Assembly (NCBI RefSeq): GCF_019511525.1
Contig: NZ_JAEUAT010000009.1
Span: 186,001 to 250,000 of the forward strand
Direction of reading: 5' to 3'
From: Rhizobium cauense
GTDB lineage: Bacteria; Pseudomonadota; Alphaproteobacteria; Rhizobiales; Rhizobiaceae
DNA length: 64,000 nt
The notes under the pieces were generated by a model that saw nothing but the letters and a program-made list of their open reading frames with translations, was not told where the DNA came from and made no database searches. Positions within the stretch are counted from its first letter, which is position 1. Each line of letters begins with the position of its first letter. This document shows, piece after piece, positions 44,033 to 52,496 of this stretch. Position numbers and translations under genes: made by a program.

Positions 44033-44469
44033 GAAGGATCGAGTTGCTCGAGACGCACGGGAACGACATGGAACTCCGTGTGGCGCTCGATGCTGCGGGC
44101 CTGCCCACAGATGACGTCAACGACGAAGGGCGCACGTTTTTCAAGGCCGTTTCGGACGACGGGCGGGCCGTCGGGTATTGCGGTATCGAGCGCTGCGCCG
44201 GAGACATTCTTTTGCGGTCCGTTGTGGTCCTTCCGGCGTATCGCGGTCACGGACTAGGCCGAATGATCGTTGATGGGACGCTGCGGGGTCTTGATGGCAA
44301 CGGCGATGTCTATCTCGTTACAACGACCGCAGCGCCGTTCTTTTCGACCATCGGTTTCTCAGTGGTGGCCCGCGCCAACGTACCGGCTGCGGTGCTCGCA
44401 ACCCGCCAGCTTTCTTCCATCTGCCCATCGTCGGCGACCGTCATGAAGCTCAACAGATCTCTGACCTAA
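44026..44469 (+). CDS. arsN2: ArsN2-type GNAT N-acetyltransferase
   Basis: A 147-residue GNAT protein. RSVVVLPAYRGHGLGRMIVD is the acetyl-CoA-binding motif A, and LVTTTAAPFFSTIGFSVVAR the C-terminal part. Position inside an arsenic operon and length fit ArsN2, linked to acetylation of organoarsenical toxins such as arsinothricin. ATG 44026 overlaps the arsR end. The symbol rests on context as well as sequence. Confidence 0.8.
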   Translation: MLRRIELLETHGNDMELRVALDAAGLPTDDVNDEGRTFFKAVSDDGRAVGYCGIERCAGDILLRSVVVLPAYRGHGLGRMIVDGTLRGLDGNGDVYLVTTTAAPFFSTIGFSVVARANVPAAVLATRQLSSICPSSATVMKLNRSLT

Positions 44470-44483
44470 CACGGACCACTACC

Positions 44484-45011
44484 ATGACTGACAAGATCTA
44501 CAACGTGCTCTTCCTGTGCACGGGCAATTCGGCTCGCTCTATCCTCGCCGAATCCATTCTCAACAAGGAGGGAGGCGGGCGCTTCAAGGCGTTCTCCGCC
44601 GGCAGCCAGCCGAAGGGCGAGGTGAATCCGCACGCGCTGAAGGAACTGGAGGCGCTCGGCTATCCGTCGATGGGATTTTCATCGAAGAGTTGGGATGCTT
44701 TCGTCGAGCCAGGCGCGCCCGAAATGGATTTCATCTTCACCGTTTGCGACAGCGCTGCGGGAGAAGCGTGCCCCGTTTGGATTGGCCATCCGATGACGGC
44801 TCACTGGGGCGTCGAGGATCCGGCCGCGGTTGTCGGGACGGAAGTCGAGATACAGCGCGCCTTTGCACAGGCAGCGCGTTTCCTGAAGAACCGCATCACC
44901 GCCTTCATCAACCTGCCCATAGCCTCTTTCGAACGCATGGCCATCGAACAGCACGTTCGCCAGATCGGTTCACTCGAAGGCGCGTCGGTCAAATCCGCGA
45001 AGGCCAAGTAG
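44484..45011 (+). CDS. arsC: Arsenate reductase, low-molecular-weight-phosphatase type
   Basis: A 175-residue ArsC of the thioredoxin-coupled class. The P-loop VLFLCTGNSARSILAES holds the CX5R active site, and FTVCDSAAGEACPVW supplies the two further redox cysteines, eight residues apart. It reduces arsenate to arsenite, which Acr3 then exports. About 30 C-terminal residues exceed the minimal fold. Confidence 0.93.
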   Translation: MTDKIYNVLFLCTGNSARSILAESILNKEGGGRFKAFSAGSQPKGEVNPHALKELEALGYPSMGFSSKSWDAFVEPGAPEMDFIFTVCDSAAGEACPVWIGHPMTAHWGVEDPAAVVGTEVEIQRAFAQAARFLKNRITAFINLPIASFERMAIEQHVRQIGSLEGASVKSAKAK

Positions 45012-45012
45012 G

Positions 45013-46071
45013 ATGTCGACGTTCGAACGATACCTGACCGTTTGGGTCTTTCTCTGCATCGTTGTTGGCATAGCCCTCGGACATATGATGCCCGGTTTGT
45101 TCCATGTCATTGGTGCCGCCGAGATTGCCAAGGTCAACATTCCGGTGGCGATTCTGATCTGGCTGATGATCATCCCGATGCTGCTGAAGATCGACTTTCG
45201 ATCGCTCGCGCAGGTCGGATCGTACTGGCGAGGGATTGGCGTCACGTTGGTCATTAACTGGGCCATCAAGCCGTTTTCCATGGCAATCCTGGGATGGGTG
45301 TTCGTCGGCTGGCTCTTCCGGCCCTATCTACCGGCAGACCAGATTGACTCCTATATCGCGGGCCTCATCATTCTTGCTGCGGCACCCTGCACGGCAATGG
45401 TCTTTGTCTGGAGCAACCTGACGCGCGGCGAGCCGCTGTTTACCCTCTCTCAGGTCGCGCTGAACGACGCGATCATGGTCGTCGCCTTCGCCCCGATCGT
45501 CGGCTTGCTGCTTGGTCTCTCAGCCATCACCGTGCCGTGGGCGACTCTTGCCCTGTCGGTCGCGCTCTATATCGTCGTGCCTGTGATCATCGCCCAGATG
45601 CTGCGCGGCCGGCTGACGGGCGATGGAACTACCGGCGCACTCAATAGCCTGCTTGCCAAGCTTCAGCCGATGTCGCTTGTCGCCCTCCTCGCAACCCTTG
45701 TCCTGTTGTTCGCATTCCAGGGCGAGCAGATTATTGCGCAGCCGACCATCATCGCCTTGCTGGCTGTGCCAATCCTTATCCAGGTTTATCTGAACTCCGG
45801 GCTAGCCTATGTTCTGAACCGCATGGCGGGCGAGCGACATTGCGTCGCCGGGCCGTCCGCACTCATCGGTGCAAGCAACTTCTTCGAGCTCGCGGTTGCG
45901 GCCGCCATCAGTCTCTTCGGATTTCAATCAGGTGCCGCGCTGGCGACGGTCGTCGGTGTGCTGATCGAGGTGCCGGTGATGCTGTCTGTCGTCTGGATCG
46001 TGAACCGCTCGAAGGGCTGGTACGAGGCATCGCCCGCCGTCTCCCGCAACACGATCACCGAAAGGGCCTGA
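45013..46071 (+). CDS. acr3: Acr3-family arsenite efflux transporter
   Basis: A 352-residue inner-membrane carrier with about ten membrane helices. The conserved AAPCTAMVFVWSNLTRGEP contains the family cysteine in helix four, and AGERHCVAGPSALIGASNFFELAVA is the second core region (quoted stretch is 45834-45908). It starts two bases after arsC. It exports arsenite using the proton gradient. Confidence 0.95.
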   Translation: MSTFERYLTVWVFLCIVVGIALGHMMPGLFHVIGAAEIAKVNIPVAILIWLMIIPMLLKIDFRSLAQVGSYWRGIGVTLVINWAIKPFSMAILGWVFVGWLFRPYLPADQIDSYIAGLIILAAAPCTAMVFVWSNLTRGEPLFTLSQVALNDAIMVVAFAPIVGLLLGLSAITVPWATLALSVALYIVVPVIIAQMLRGRLTGDGTTGALNSLLAKLQPMSLVALLATLVLLFAFQGEQIIAQPTIIALLAVPILIQVYLNSGLAYVLNRMAGERHCVAGPSALIGASNFFELAVAAAISLFGFQSGAALATVVGVLIEVPVMLSVVWIVNRSKGWYEASPAVSRNTITERA

Positions 46072-46073
46072 CC

Positions 46074-46499
46074 ATGGACGCCACTATCTACCACAATCCA
46101 GCCTGTGGGACGTCTCGCAACACGCTGGCACTCATCCGCGCGGCTAGGATCGAACCCGCTGTCATCGAATACCTGCAAAATACCCCGTCGCGGGAACATC
46201 CCTTGAAAATGATCACGGACGCCGGTCTGAGAGTTCGCGAAGCGATCCGCGAGAAGGGCACGCCTTACGCCGAACTTGGCCTCGACAATCCCGAGCTAAC
46301 CGACGACCAGTTGCTGGATGCGATGCTCGCTACACCGATACTGATCAACAGGCCGTTTGTTATCACCACGATGGGGACGCGGTTGTCGCGCCCCTGCGAG
46401 GTCGTTCTGGACATCCTTCCTGCTGATGCCTTCAAAGGGCCATTCACCAAGGAAGATGGCGAAGAGGTTCTCGACGAGGAAGGAAAGCGAATTGTCTGA
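46074..46499 (+). CDS. arsC: Arsenate reductase, glutaredoxin-coupled type
   Basis: A 141-residue ArsC/Spx-fold protein with the active site YHNPACGTSRNTLALI and the arginine-rich substrate loop INRPFVITTMGTRLSRP. It duplicates the reaction of the upstream phosphatase-type ArsC through a different electron donor, glutaredoxin and glutathione. It starts two bases after the acr3 stop and overlaps arsH by eight bases. Confidence 0.93.
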   Translation: MDATIYHNPACGTSRNTLALIRAARIEPAVIEYLQNTPSREHPLKMITDAGLRVREAIREKGTPYAELGLDNPELTDDQLLDAMLATPILINRPFVITTMGTRLSRPCEVVLDILPADAFKGPFTKEDGEEVLDEEGKRIV

Positions 46500-47202
46500 T
46501 AAACTTCCCGCGCTGCACGCCGAGCACCTCCATTCAACGGATCTCGAATCCCTCCGGCCTGAATTTTCAAGCCACAAGCCACGCATCCTGATCCTGTACG
46601 GATCACTACGCGAGGTTTCGTATAGCCGGCTTCTTGCCTTCGAAGTCTGCCGCCTGCTCGAACGGCTTGGATGTGAGGTGCGGATATTCGATCCGACGGG
46701 ATTGCCGCTTCCGGACGAAGCGCCGGTCAGTCATCCCAAGGTGCAGGAGCTCCGTGAGCTCTCCCAATGGTCGGAAGGCCAGGTCTGGATCAGCCCGGAG
46801 CGCCACGGCGCCATGACCGGCATCATGAAGTCGCAGATCGACTGGATCCCGCTGTCGCTCGGCTCCGTCCGCCCGACACAGGGCAAGACGCTGGCTGTGA
46901 TGGAAGTTTCCGGTGGCAGCCAGTCCTTCAACGCGGTGAACCAAATGCGCATTCTCGGCCGCTGGATGCGGATGATCACCATCCCCAACCAGAGCAGCGT
47001 GGCGAAGGCGTTTCAGGAATTCGACGCCCAAGGCCGGATGAAGCCTTCCCCCTATTATGACCGCGTCGTCGACGTCTGCGAAGAGTTGGTGAAGTTCACC
47101 ATTCTTACGCGCGATGCCTCGTGCTATCTGACCGACCGCTACAGCGAGCGGAAGGAAGAGGCAGCCGAGCTGGAGAAGCGCGTCGCGCTGAAGTCGATCT
47201 GA
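46492..47202 (+). CDS. arsH: ArsH, NADPH-dependent FMN organoarsenical oxidase
   Basis: About 236 residues from TTG 46492, chosen because GAGGAAGGA precedes it and the N-terminal length then fits the family. ILILYGSLREVSYSRLLAFE is the FMN phosphate loop, and SPERHGAMTGIMKSQIDWIP is a strong ArsH signature. ArsH oxidises trivalent methyl- and aryl-arsenicals. It ends the operon, four bases from the convergent TauE gene. Confidence 0.92.
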   Translation: MSDKLPALHAEHLHSTDLESLRPEFSSHKPRILILYGSLREVSYSRLLAFEVCRLLERLGCEVRIFDPTGLPLPDEAPVSHPKVQELRELSQWSEGQVWISPERHGAMTGIMKSQIDWIPLSLGSVRPTQGKTLAVMEVSGGSQSFNAVNQMRILGRWMRMITIPNQSSVAKAFQEFDAQGRMKPSPYYDRVVDVCEELVKFTILTRDASCYLTDRYSERKEEAAELEKRVALKSI

Positions 47203-47205
47203 CGG

Positions 47206-48012
47206 CTATTTATGCCGCCAAACTTTGATCGCTGACAGAAGCAGGATCACCGCGAGCGCAGGCAACAGCACCGCGCTCGGAACGATCCCAAGCAATTGTC
47301 CCCCGATGAACGTGCCGACAACCGAACCTGCGGCCATGACCAACAGGAAAGATTTGTTGCAGCCGAGGACCGAGAAGCTCTGATCACGGCTGTATCGGGT
47401 GAACCCGACCAGCATCGTCGGCAGGCTGACGGCAAGTGAGAGAGATCCTGCAAGCTTGATGTCTGCACCGAAGAGGAGCACGAGCATCGGGATCAAAAGT
47501 TCACCGCCTGCCACGCCGAGCAGTGAGGCGACGATACCGATCACAAACCCCGCGACGATACCTGCTGCGATCTGTGCACCGCCCGACAGAAGCGGCTGTC
47601 CCACTGCGGCATCGTGGCCGAGGATCAGAACGAGCGCGATAGCCACGAGAAGCGCCGAGATGACCTTATACAATGTCTCGGACTTCAGACGGGTCGCCCA
47701 CCCGGCGCCGAACCAAGCGCCAGCAAGGCTTCCGGCCAACAAGTTGACGACAACCTGCCAATGCGAGCCGATCTCACTGAATGGTACGGTCGCCGCACGG
47801 AACGGCAGGGCTGATGCGACTACCACCAGGCTCATCGCCTTGTTGAGAATGACGGCCTCAAGTGCTGCGAAGTTGAAGATGCCGATGAGTAGAGGAAGAC
47901 GGAATTCGGCCCCGCCAAGTCCGACCAGGCCACCCAACGCCCCGATGATCCCACCGCCGGCGAAGGCCGGAACGAGCTTTCTTTGCGCCGTGTCGTTAGT
48001 CGTCTCGGTCAT
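47206..48012 (-). CDS. TauE/SafE-family membrane transporter
   Basis: A 268-residue protein with about eight hydrophobic segments. Paired repeats such as GGGIIGALGGLVGLGGAEFR and IGIVASLLGVAGGELLIPML match the TauE/SafE family of sulfite or organosulfur anion exporters. It is 43 bases downstream of the MFS gene in the second arsenic unit. A role in arsenic is suggested only by position. Confidence 0.88.
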   Translation of the reverse strand: MTETTNDTAQRKLVPAFAGGGIIGALGGLVGLGGAEFRLPLLIGIFNFAALEAVILNKAMSLVVVASALPFRAATVPFSEIGSHWQVVVNLLAGSLAGAWFGAGWATRLKSETLYKVISALLVAIALVLILGHDAAVGQPLLSGGAQIAAGIVAGFVIGIVASLLGVAGGELLIPMLVLLFGADIKLAGSLSLAVSLPTMLVGFTRYSRDQSFSVLGCNKSFLLVMAAGSVVGTFIGGQLLGIVPSAVLLPALAVILLLSAIKVWRHK

Positions 48013-48055
48013 TTGATCGCCCTGTCAGGTTTAGGCGCGCTTATCCGAACAAAAC

Positions 48056-49321
48056 TCAGGCGTTTTTTGCAAGGGCACCGGTAGCCCGTGCTCTTGCAGA
48101 TGTCGCCACCGCGACAAACGCCGCAATGCTGATCGCGCCGAGACAGGTGAGTGCGGCCAGTGCGAAGCTCAAGCCGATATTCTCCATTGCCGCTGCAAAT
48201 ACGAACGGTGCTCCTGCACCAACTGCCAGTCGAGCAGCAGCCATCTTGCCGAGGATCGCACCGTATCCGTCAGATCCGAACAGATAGAGGGGCAGGCTTC
48301 CCTGCGCGATGCTGTTGATGCCGGAGCCAAGACCCACGCAGATGGCGAACGCAATCGCACCCGGCAACCAGTTGCCAGTCACCAGGAGGATCAGGACACC
48401 GAACACGATCAGCACGGCGGCCAGAACGGCGAGTGCCGGCGGCGACAGGTTTTTCCCGAAGACCATGTTGATCAGACGGCTGAGAACCTGAGCAGGACCG
48501 AACAGGGAGCCGATGACGACTGCGGCGGCACCTAGCCCGATTGAACCGAGCATCGGCACCATATGTGCAAGGATGGCGGCGAGCGTGAAGCCGAGGAGCG
48601 CGAAGGCAAACGAAACTATGAGCATCGCACGGCGCCGTGCATGAGGCGGGATCGTCCCGACCACCGCCTCCCGCGTACGGTTCGTCCCTTCGCCGGCTTT
48701 GTGCCCGAACTTTCTGATCCAGAAGTGGAGCGGCATACAGAAGAAGAGGTTTAGAGCCGCAAAGACGAGATAGATTTCGCGCCAGGAGAGATATTCCGTG
48801 AGAGCTGCCGAGATTGGCCAGAAGATCGTCGAGGCAAAGCCACCGATCAGCGTCAAGTACGTGATGCTACGGGAAGCGGTGAGAGGATCGCTCTCGACCA
48901 GTGCAGCGAATGCCGCCTGATATTGCACCATTCCTGAAGACACTTCCAGCATGATGATGGCGATGGCAAAGACTGCGACCGAGGGCGACCAGGCGCAAAG
49001 CACAAGCGTCAGCGCCGCAAGCATCGAGCCGATCGTCATGATCGTCGCTGCGCCAATCCGGTCCATTTGCTTGCCGATGTAGGTGGCAGATAGGCCGCCG
49101 ATGAACAGGGACATAGAGAACACCCCAAACACCTCGGCCAACGAAAGTCCAAGGTCTTCAGCCATTCCGGGCGCCAGAATGCTGAAGCTGTAATAGAGGG
49201 TGCCATAGCCAATGATCTGCGTCAGACCGAGGGCCGAGACGATGATTGCGGGGATTTTGGAACTATGCAACGACGTCACTCTTGTCGGTGGCACTGCAAC
49301 ATCCGTCTCTACGCTCGACAT
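48056..49321 (-). CDS. MFS transporter in arsenic unit (ArsK-like candidate)
   Basis: A 421-residue, 12-helix major facilitator. ATG 49321 follows AGGGAAA and lies 59 bases inside the 3' end of arsR2, so expression is coupled to that repressor. A frame extension to 49348 is less likely. ArsK, an MFS exporter of arsenite and trivalent organoarsenicals in Agrobacterium, is a plausible match by context; I cannot confirm it from sequence alone. Confidence 0.85.
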   Translation of the reverse strand: MSSVETDVAVPPTRVTSLHSSKIPAIIVSALGLTQIIGYGTLYYSFSILAPGMAEDLGLSLAEVFGVFSMSLFIGGLSATYIGKQMDRIGAATIMTIGSMLAALTLVLCAWSPSVAVFAIAIIMLEVSSGMVQYQAAFAALVESDPLTASRSITYLTLIGGFASTIFWPISAALTEYLSWREIYLVFAALNLFFCMPLHFWIRKFGHKAGEGTNRTREAVVGTIPPHARRRAMLIVSFAFALLGFTLAAILAHMVPMLGSIGLGAAAVVIGSLFGPAQVLSRLINMVFGKNLSPPALAVLAAVLIVFGVLILLVTGNWLPGAIAFAICVGLGSGINSIAQGSLPLYLFGSDGYGAILGKMAAARLAVGAGAPFVFAAAMENIGLSFALAALTCLGAISIAAFVAVATSARARATGALAKNA

Positions 49322-49622
49322 TTTCCCTGATCGCCGGATGCCCGGCACAGCAGTCCTCCATCAGGAATTTGACGAGATCGGCCAGGCTCGCATAGTTGGC
49401 ACTATAAAAGATCGACCGCGATACTCGCCTTTGCGAGATTAGCCCGGATCGCTCCAGCTCCTTTAGATGGAAGGAGACATTCGTCGCAGAGACGCCCATG
49501 CGTTCGGCGATCGCACCTGCAGCCAGTCCGTCCGGGCCAGCGACAACAAGTGCCCGAACGATGGCAAGGCGCGTCTGTTGGGAGAGTGCGCCGAATGACG
49601 AGAGGGCTTGACCTTCATCCAT
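49263..49622 (-). CDS. arsR: ArsR-family repressor (second)
   Basis: A 119-residue winged-helix protein with AERMGVSATNVSFHLKELER as recognition helix region. Cys91 and Cys92 (EDCCAGHP) and a second pair at 108-109 are candidate metalloid ligands, but the third cysteine seen at 99 in the first ArsR is missing. It is divergent from the DUF6428 gene, with an imperfect palindrome between them. Confidence 0.92.
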   Translation of the reverse strand: MDEGQALSSFGALSQQTRLAIVRALVVAGPDGLAAGAIAERMGVSATNVSFHLKELERSGLISQRRVSRSIFYSANYASLADLVKFLMEDCCAGHPAIRENVERRDGCCSATDKSDVVA

Positions 49623-49626
49623 ATTT

Positions 49627-49646
49627 CAATAATCCTAGAATCATTG
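49627..49646. promoter_or_regulatory. ArsR2 operator candidate
   Basis: CAATAATCCTAGAATCATTG is an imperfect 20-base palindrome centred on CTAG, four bases upstream of the arsR2 ATG and 19 bases from the DUF6428 ATG. One site could control both directions. It is unlike the arsR1 operator. Confidence 0.5.
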
Positions 49647-49664
49647 GATGAATGGATAGCGCAC

Positions 49665-50180
49665 ATGAACGTGATCGACAAGCCACTTTCGAGCGACATC
49701 ACTCTCGGCGTTCTCCTGGACGCCCTCGCGGCGGTGCCGGATGCGCCGCTGGTGTTCAGTTACGACGGCAATTCCGTGCGGCCGGGCTATCACGTAACCG
49801 AGGTCAAGGCCGGGCAGTTCTCGGCGCTTGACTGTGGTGCCAATCCCGAAGCCTGGGCGGAGATCTTCGTCCAGCTCTGGGATATCGACGAAGACGGCCG
49901 CACGCACATGCCGGCCGGCAAGTTTTTGGCAATCATAAGCAAGGTTTCCGACCACGTGCGGCTAGAGCCATCGGCGAAGCTCACATTCGAGGTCAGTGAC
50001 GGAGAGCGGCCGATGTCCCTCTATTGCGCGTCCGCGCCGCGGCTCATAGCCGGCTCCTTCGAGGTGTGCCTTACCGCCCGACCGGCAAGCTGTAAGCCGC
50101 GCGACCGCTGGCTGGCGGAGAAGCAGGCAACATCGTCATGCTGCGGTCCAGCTGCCAACGGGTCGAAGTGTTGCGCGTAG
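49665..50180 (+). CDS. DUF6428-family protein with cysteine-rich tail
   Basis: A 171-residue protein of unknown function. The family name rests on the N-terminal LGVLLDALAAVPDAPLVFSY and the VRPGYHVTEVKAG stretch, and on its usual place beside arsR genes. The extreme C-terminus SSCCGPAANGSKCCA holds two cysteine pairs that could bind trivalent arsenic or another metalloid. It has no signal peptide or membrane segment. A metalloid chaperone, sensor or sink is a guess. Confidence 0.8.
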   Translation: MNVIDKPLSSDITLGVLLDALAAVPDAPLVFSYDGNSVRPGYHVTEVKAGQFSALDCGANPEAWAEIFVQLWDIDEDGRTHMPAGKFLAIISKVSDHVRLEPSAKLTFEVSDGERPMSLYCASAPRLIAGSFEVCLTARPASCKPRDRWLAEKQATSSCCGPAANGSKCCA

Positions 50181-50280
50181 CCAATTCTCCAGCTCGGAGC
50201 GTTTGTAGGGTGCTGAGCTTGCCCAGCTGCCTTCTCGGAAGCGCGGCTTCTAGCAACGGGCTTTGCGTAGCCTCGGGCTT

Positions 50281-50332
50281 GGAATTTCCGATCTTTATAT
50301 CGATCCGCTCAAGTTGAATAGCAGGACTGTTT
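50281..50332 (+). pseudogene. Relic of a dnaE2 3' end
   Basis: The frame reads GISDLYIDPLKLNSR, closely matching the last residues of DnaE2 in this window (PDLHIDTLKLKSR), and the DNA shares GCTCAAGTTGAA and AGCAGGA in register. It is too short and derived to encode anything. It marks the former end of another dnaE2 copy or a duplicated segment. Confidence 0.6.
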
Positions 50333-50431
50333 CACCAACGAGGCAGGGATTTAAGGCTCACTATGTGTGGGCCAATGTCGGCCGAAACCGCTGCGTCAGC
50401 CGTCTGGTTCGGCCAAGCAGTCAGCGGCAAG

Positions 50432-51643
50432 TCAATGGCGAGTGACCGCTGTCGTCGCCCTGTTGCTCCCTGGGGCTGCCATCACGAGGAGCAGGCCGGC
50501 TGCCGCCAGCAGGCCGCCAGCAATTGGGATAGCCTGATAGCCTAGTCCGAGGCTGAGTACACCACCGCCCACGGCCGCTCCGACGGCGTTCCCAAGATTG
50601 AAGGCGCCGACATTGATCGATGAGGCCAGTCCAGGCGCCTCCGCAGCCGTTTGCATGACGCGCATCTGCACCGGCGGTACAATGGCAAAGGTCGCGGCAC
50701 CCCAAATGAGAAGACCGATCGCTGCGCCCGCGTGGCTGCTGAGGAGGAACGGCATTGCAAACATGATGACGGCCAGTACGGCAAGGAAGAGCCGCGTGGC
50801 CCCATCGAGCGACCAGTCGGCAAGGCGCCCACCCAGTCCGTTTCCAATGGTGAAGCCTACACCGATCAGAACAAGTGCGAGGGTCACGAAGCGGTTCGAA
50901 GCACCGGTCAGTTCAGCAAGGATCGGGGCCACATAGGTGTAGAGGGTGAACATGGCACCGGCGCCCATGACAGTTGTTGCCATGGCGAGCAGGACAACAG
51001 GACGCGTCAAGACCTTCAACTCCTCGGTAATGTTGGGCACCTTGCCTGCCTCGCCTCTCGGCAGCGAGAACCAAAGTGCCGTGATTGCGGCAAGTCCTAG
51101 GACCGCCGTACCTGCGAATGCCGTTCGCCAACCAATCTGTTGCCCGACCCAGGTTGCTGCTGGAACCCCGCCGATGTTGGCGATCGTCAGTCCCATGAAC
51201 ATGGTTGCAACCGCACTTGCCTGCTTTTCCTTGGGCACGACACTGGCTGCGACAATCGAGCCGAGGCCAAAGAAAGCACCGTGGTTGAGGCTTGTCACCA
51301 ACCGCGCCAGCAAGAGCGTTGTGTAGCCGGGCGCCAGCGCGGAGAGCAGGTTGCCGACGGTAAAGATCACCATCAATAGAATGAGCGCGGTCCGCTTGCC
51401 GAAACGGCTAAATGCCAGCGTCATGAAGGGAGCACCCACCATGACACCAATCGCATAGGCGCTGACCAACTGGCCGGCCGTGGGAATGGATACGTCCACA
51501 CCTTGCGCGATTACCGGCAATAGGCCCATCGGCGTAAACTCTGTGGTGCCAATGCCGAAGGCGCCGATTGCAAGTGCCAGGAGCGGCCAGTTAAAGCCGC
51601 TCCTGTTGGTCGCAAAATCCTTTGCTCTGAAGTTCTGCGTCAT
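50432..51643 (-). CDS. MFS transporter (DHA1, AraJ/YdhP-like)
   Basis: A 403-residue carrier with 12 predicted helices; GIGTTEFTPMGLLPVIAQGV in helix one and RFGKRTALILLMVIFT in the loop 2-3 region mark the drug/sugar exporter group. ATG 51643 lies 10 bases after the stop of an aldo/keto reductase on the same strand. Likely co-transcribed with the reductase and LLM oxidoreductase upstream. The exported compound is unknown. Confidence 0.9.
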   Translation of the reverse strand: MTQNFRAKDFATNRSGFNWPLLALAIGAFGIGTTEFTPMGLLPVIAQGVDVSIPTAGQLVSAYAIGVMVGAPFMTLAFSRFGKRTALILLMVIFTVGNLLSALAPGYTTLLLARLVTSLNHGAFFGLGSIVAASVVPKEKQASAVATMFMGLTIANIGGVPAATWVGQQIGWRTAFAGTAVLGLAAITALWFSLPRGEAGKVPNITEELKVLTRPVVLLAMATTVMGAGAMFTLYTYVAPILAELTGASNRFVTLALVLIGVGFTIGNGLGGRLADWSLDGATRLFLAVLAVIMFAMPFLLSSHAGAAIGLLIWGAATFAIVPPVQMRVMQTAAEAPGLASSINVGAFNLGNAVGAAVGGGVLSLGLGYQAIPIAGGLLAAAGLLLVMAAPGSNRATTAVTRH

Positions 51644-51653
51644 GTTCGCTACC

Positions 51654-52478
51654 TTATCTATCCCAGACAGGAGCAAGGCCAGGAGGGCTGACCAGACGAC
51701 CGTCAGGGCGGGCACGCTTGCCAATTGCCACCATGTCGTCACCGCTCAGCTCGAAATCGAAGATCGCGAAGTTTTCGGCGACACGTTCAGTCTTCGCCGT
51801 TTTCGAAAGTGCTACAAATCCGCGTTGGATCAGCCAACGGAGCGTGACCTGGGCGGCGCTTTTCCCATACTTTTCGCCGATGGCAATCAGTGCCGGGTCG
51901 TGGACGACCGCGCCATCAGCCATCCCGAAATAAGCGGTGATAGCAACGCCTGCGGCCTGCGCAGCATTGGCAGCCGTCGTCTGGTCGAGGTAGGGATGGA
52001 CTTCAATCTGGTTGGTGACGATCGGCGCCGTACTCTTCGCGATCGACTCCTTCATCTGTGCGACGTTCTGGTTGCTGACTCCAATGAACCGGCTCTTGCC
52101 GGAGGCGTGGACGGAATTCAGCTGCTCGACTTGATCGGCGATCGAAACCTTGTTCGCTGGCCAGTGAAGAAGGAGGAGATCGACTTGATTCACTCCCAAC
52201 CTCTCGAGGCTTTCGTCGACCGAGCCCATGAATTTTTCCGGGTCGTAGTTGTCTACCCAGACTTTCGTTGTCAGAAACAGGTCATCGCGACGTGCTCCCG
52301 CCTTTTCGAGCGCCCGACCGAGCGCGGCCTCGTTCTGATAGATCTGGGCCGTGTCGAAGTGGCGAAAGCCAGCTTCCAGTGCAGCAGGCACCACACGCTC
52401 GACCTCATCATCGCTCATCCGGAAAACTCCGAAGCCGAGTGCCGGGATGGCCGCCCCGTTTGCGTTGACGAATTTCAT
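51654..52478 (-). CDS. Aldo/keto reductase (DkgB-like)
   Basis: A 274-residue AKR. The catalytic set is visible: Asp in FRHFDTAQIYQNE with Tyr, Lys in LFLTTKVWVDN and His in LLLLHWPANK. RFIGVSNQNVAQM and VALSKTAKTERVAEN bind NADPH. GGAGAAG lies upstream of the ATG. It resembles 2,5-didehydrogluconate and methylglyoxal reductases. It lies between the LLM oxidoreductase and MFS genes. Confidence 0.92.
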   Translation of the reverse strand: MKFVNANGAAIPALGFGVFRMSDDEVERVVPAALEAGFRHFDTAQIYQNEAALGRALEKAGARRDDLFLTTKVWVDNYDPEKFMGSVDESLERLGVNQVDLLLLHWPANKVSIADQVEQLNSVHASGKSRFIGVSNQNVAQMKESIAKSTAPIVTNQIEVHPYLDQTTAANAAQAAGVAITAYFGMADGAVVHDPALIAIGEKYGKSAAQVTLRWLIQRGFVALSKTAKTERVAENFAIFDFELSGDDMVAIGKRARPDGRLVSPPGLAPVWDR

Positions 52479-52496
52479 TTCAACTTCTCCTTAAGA

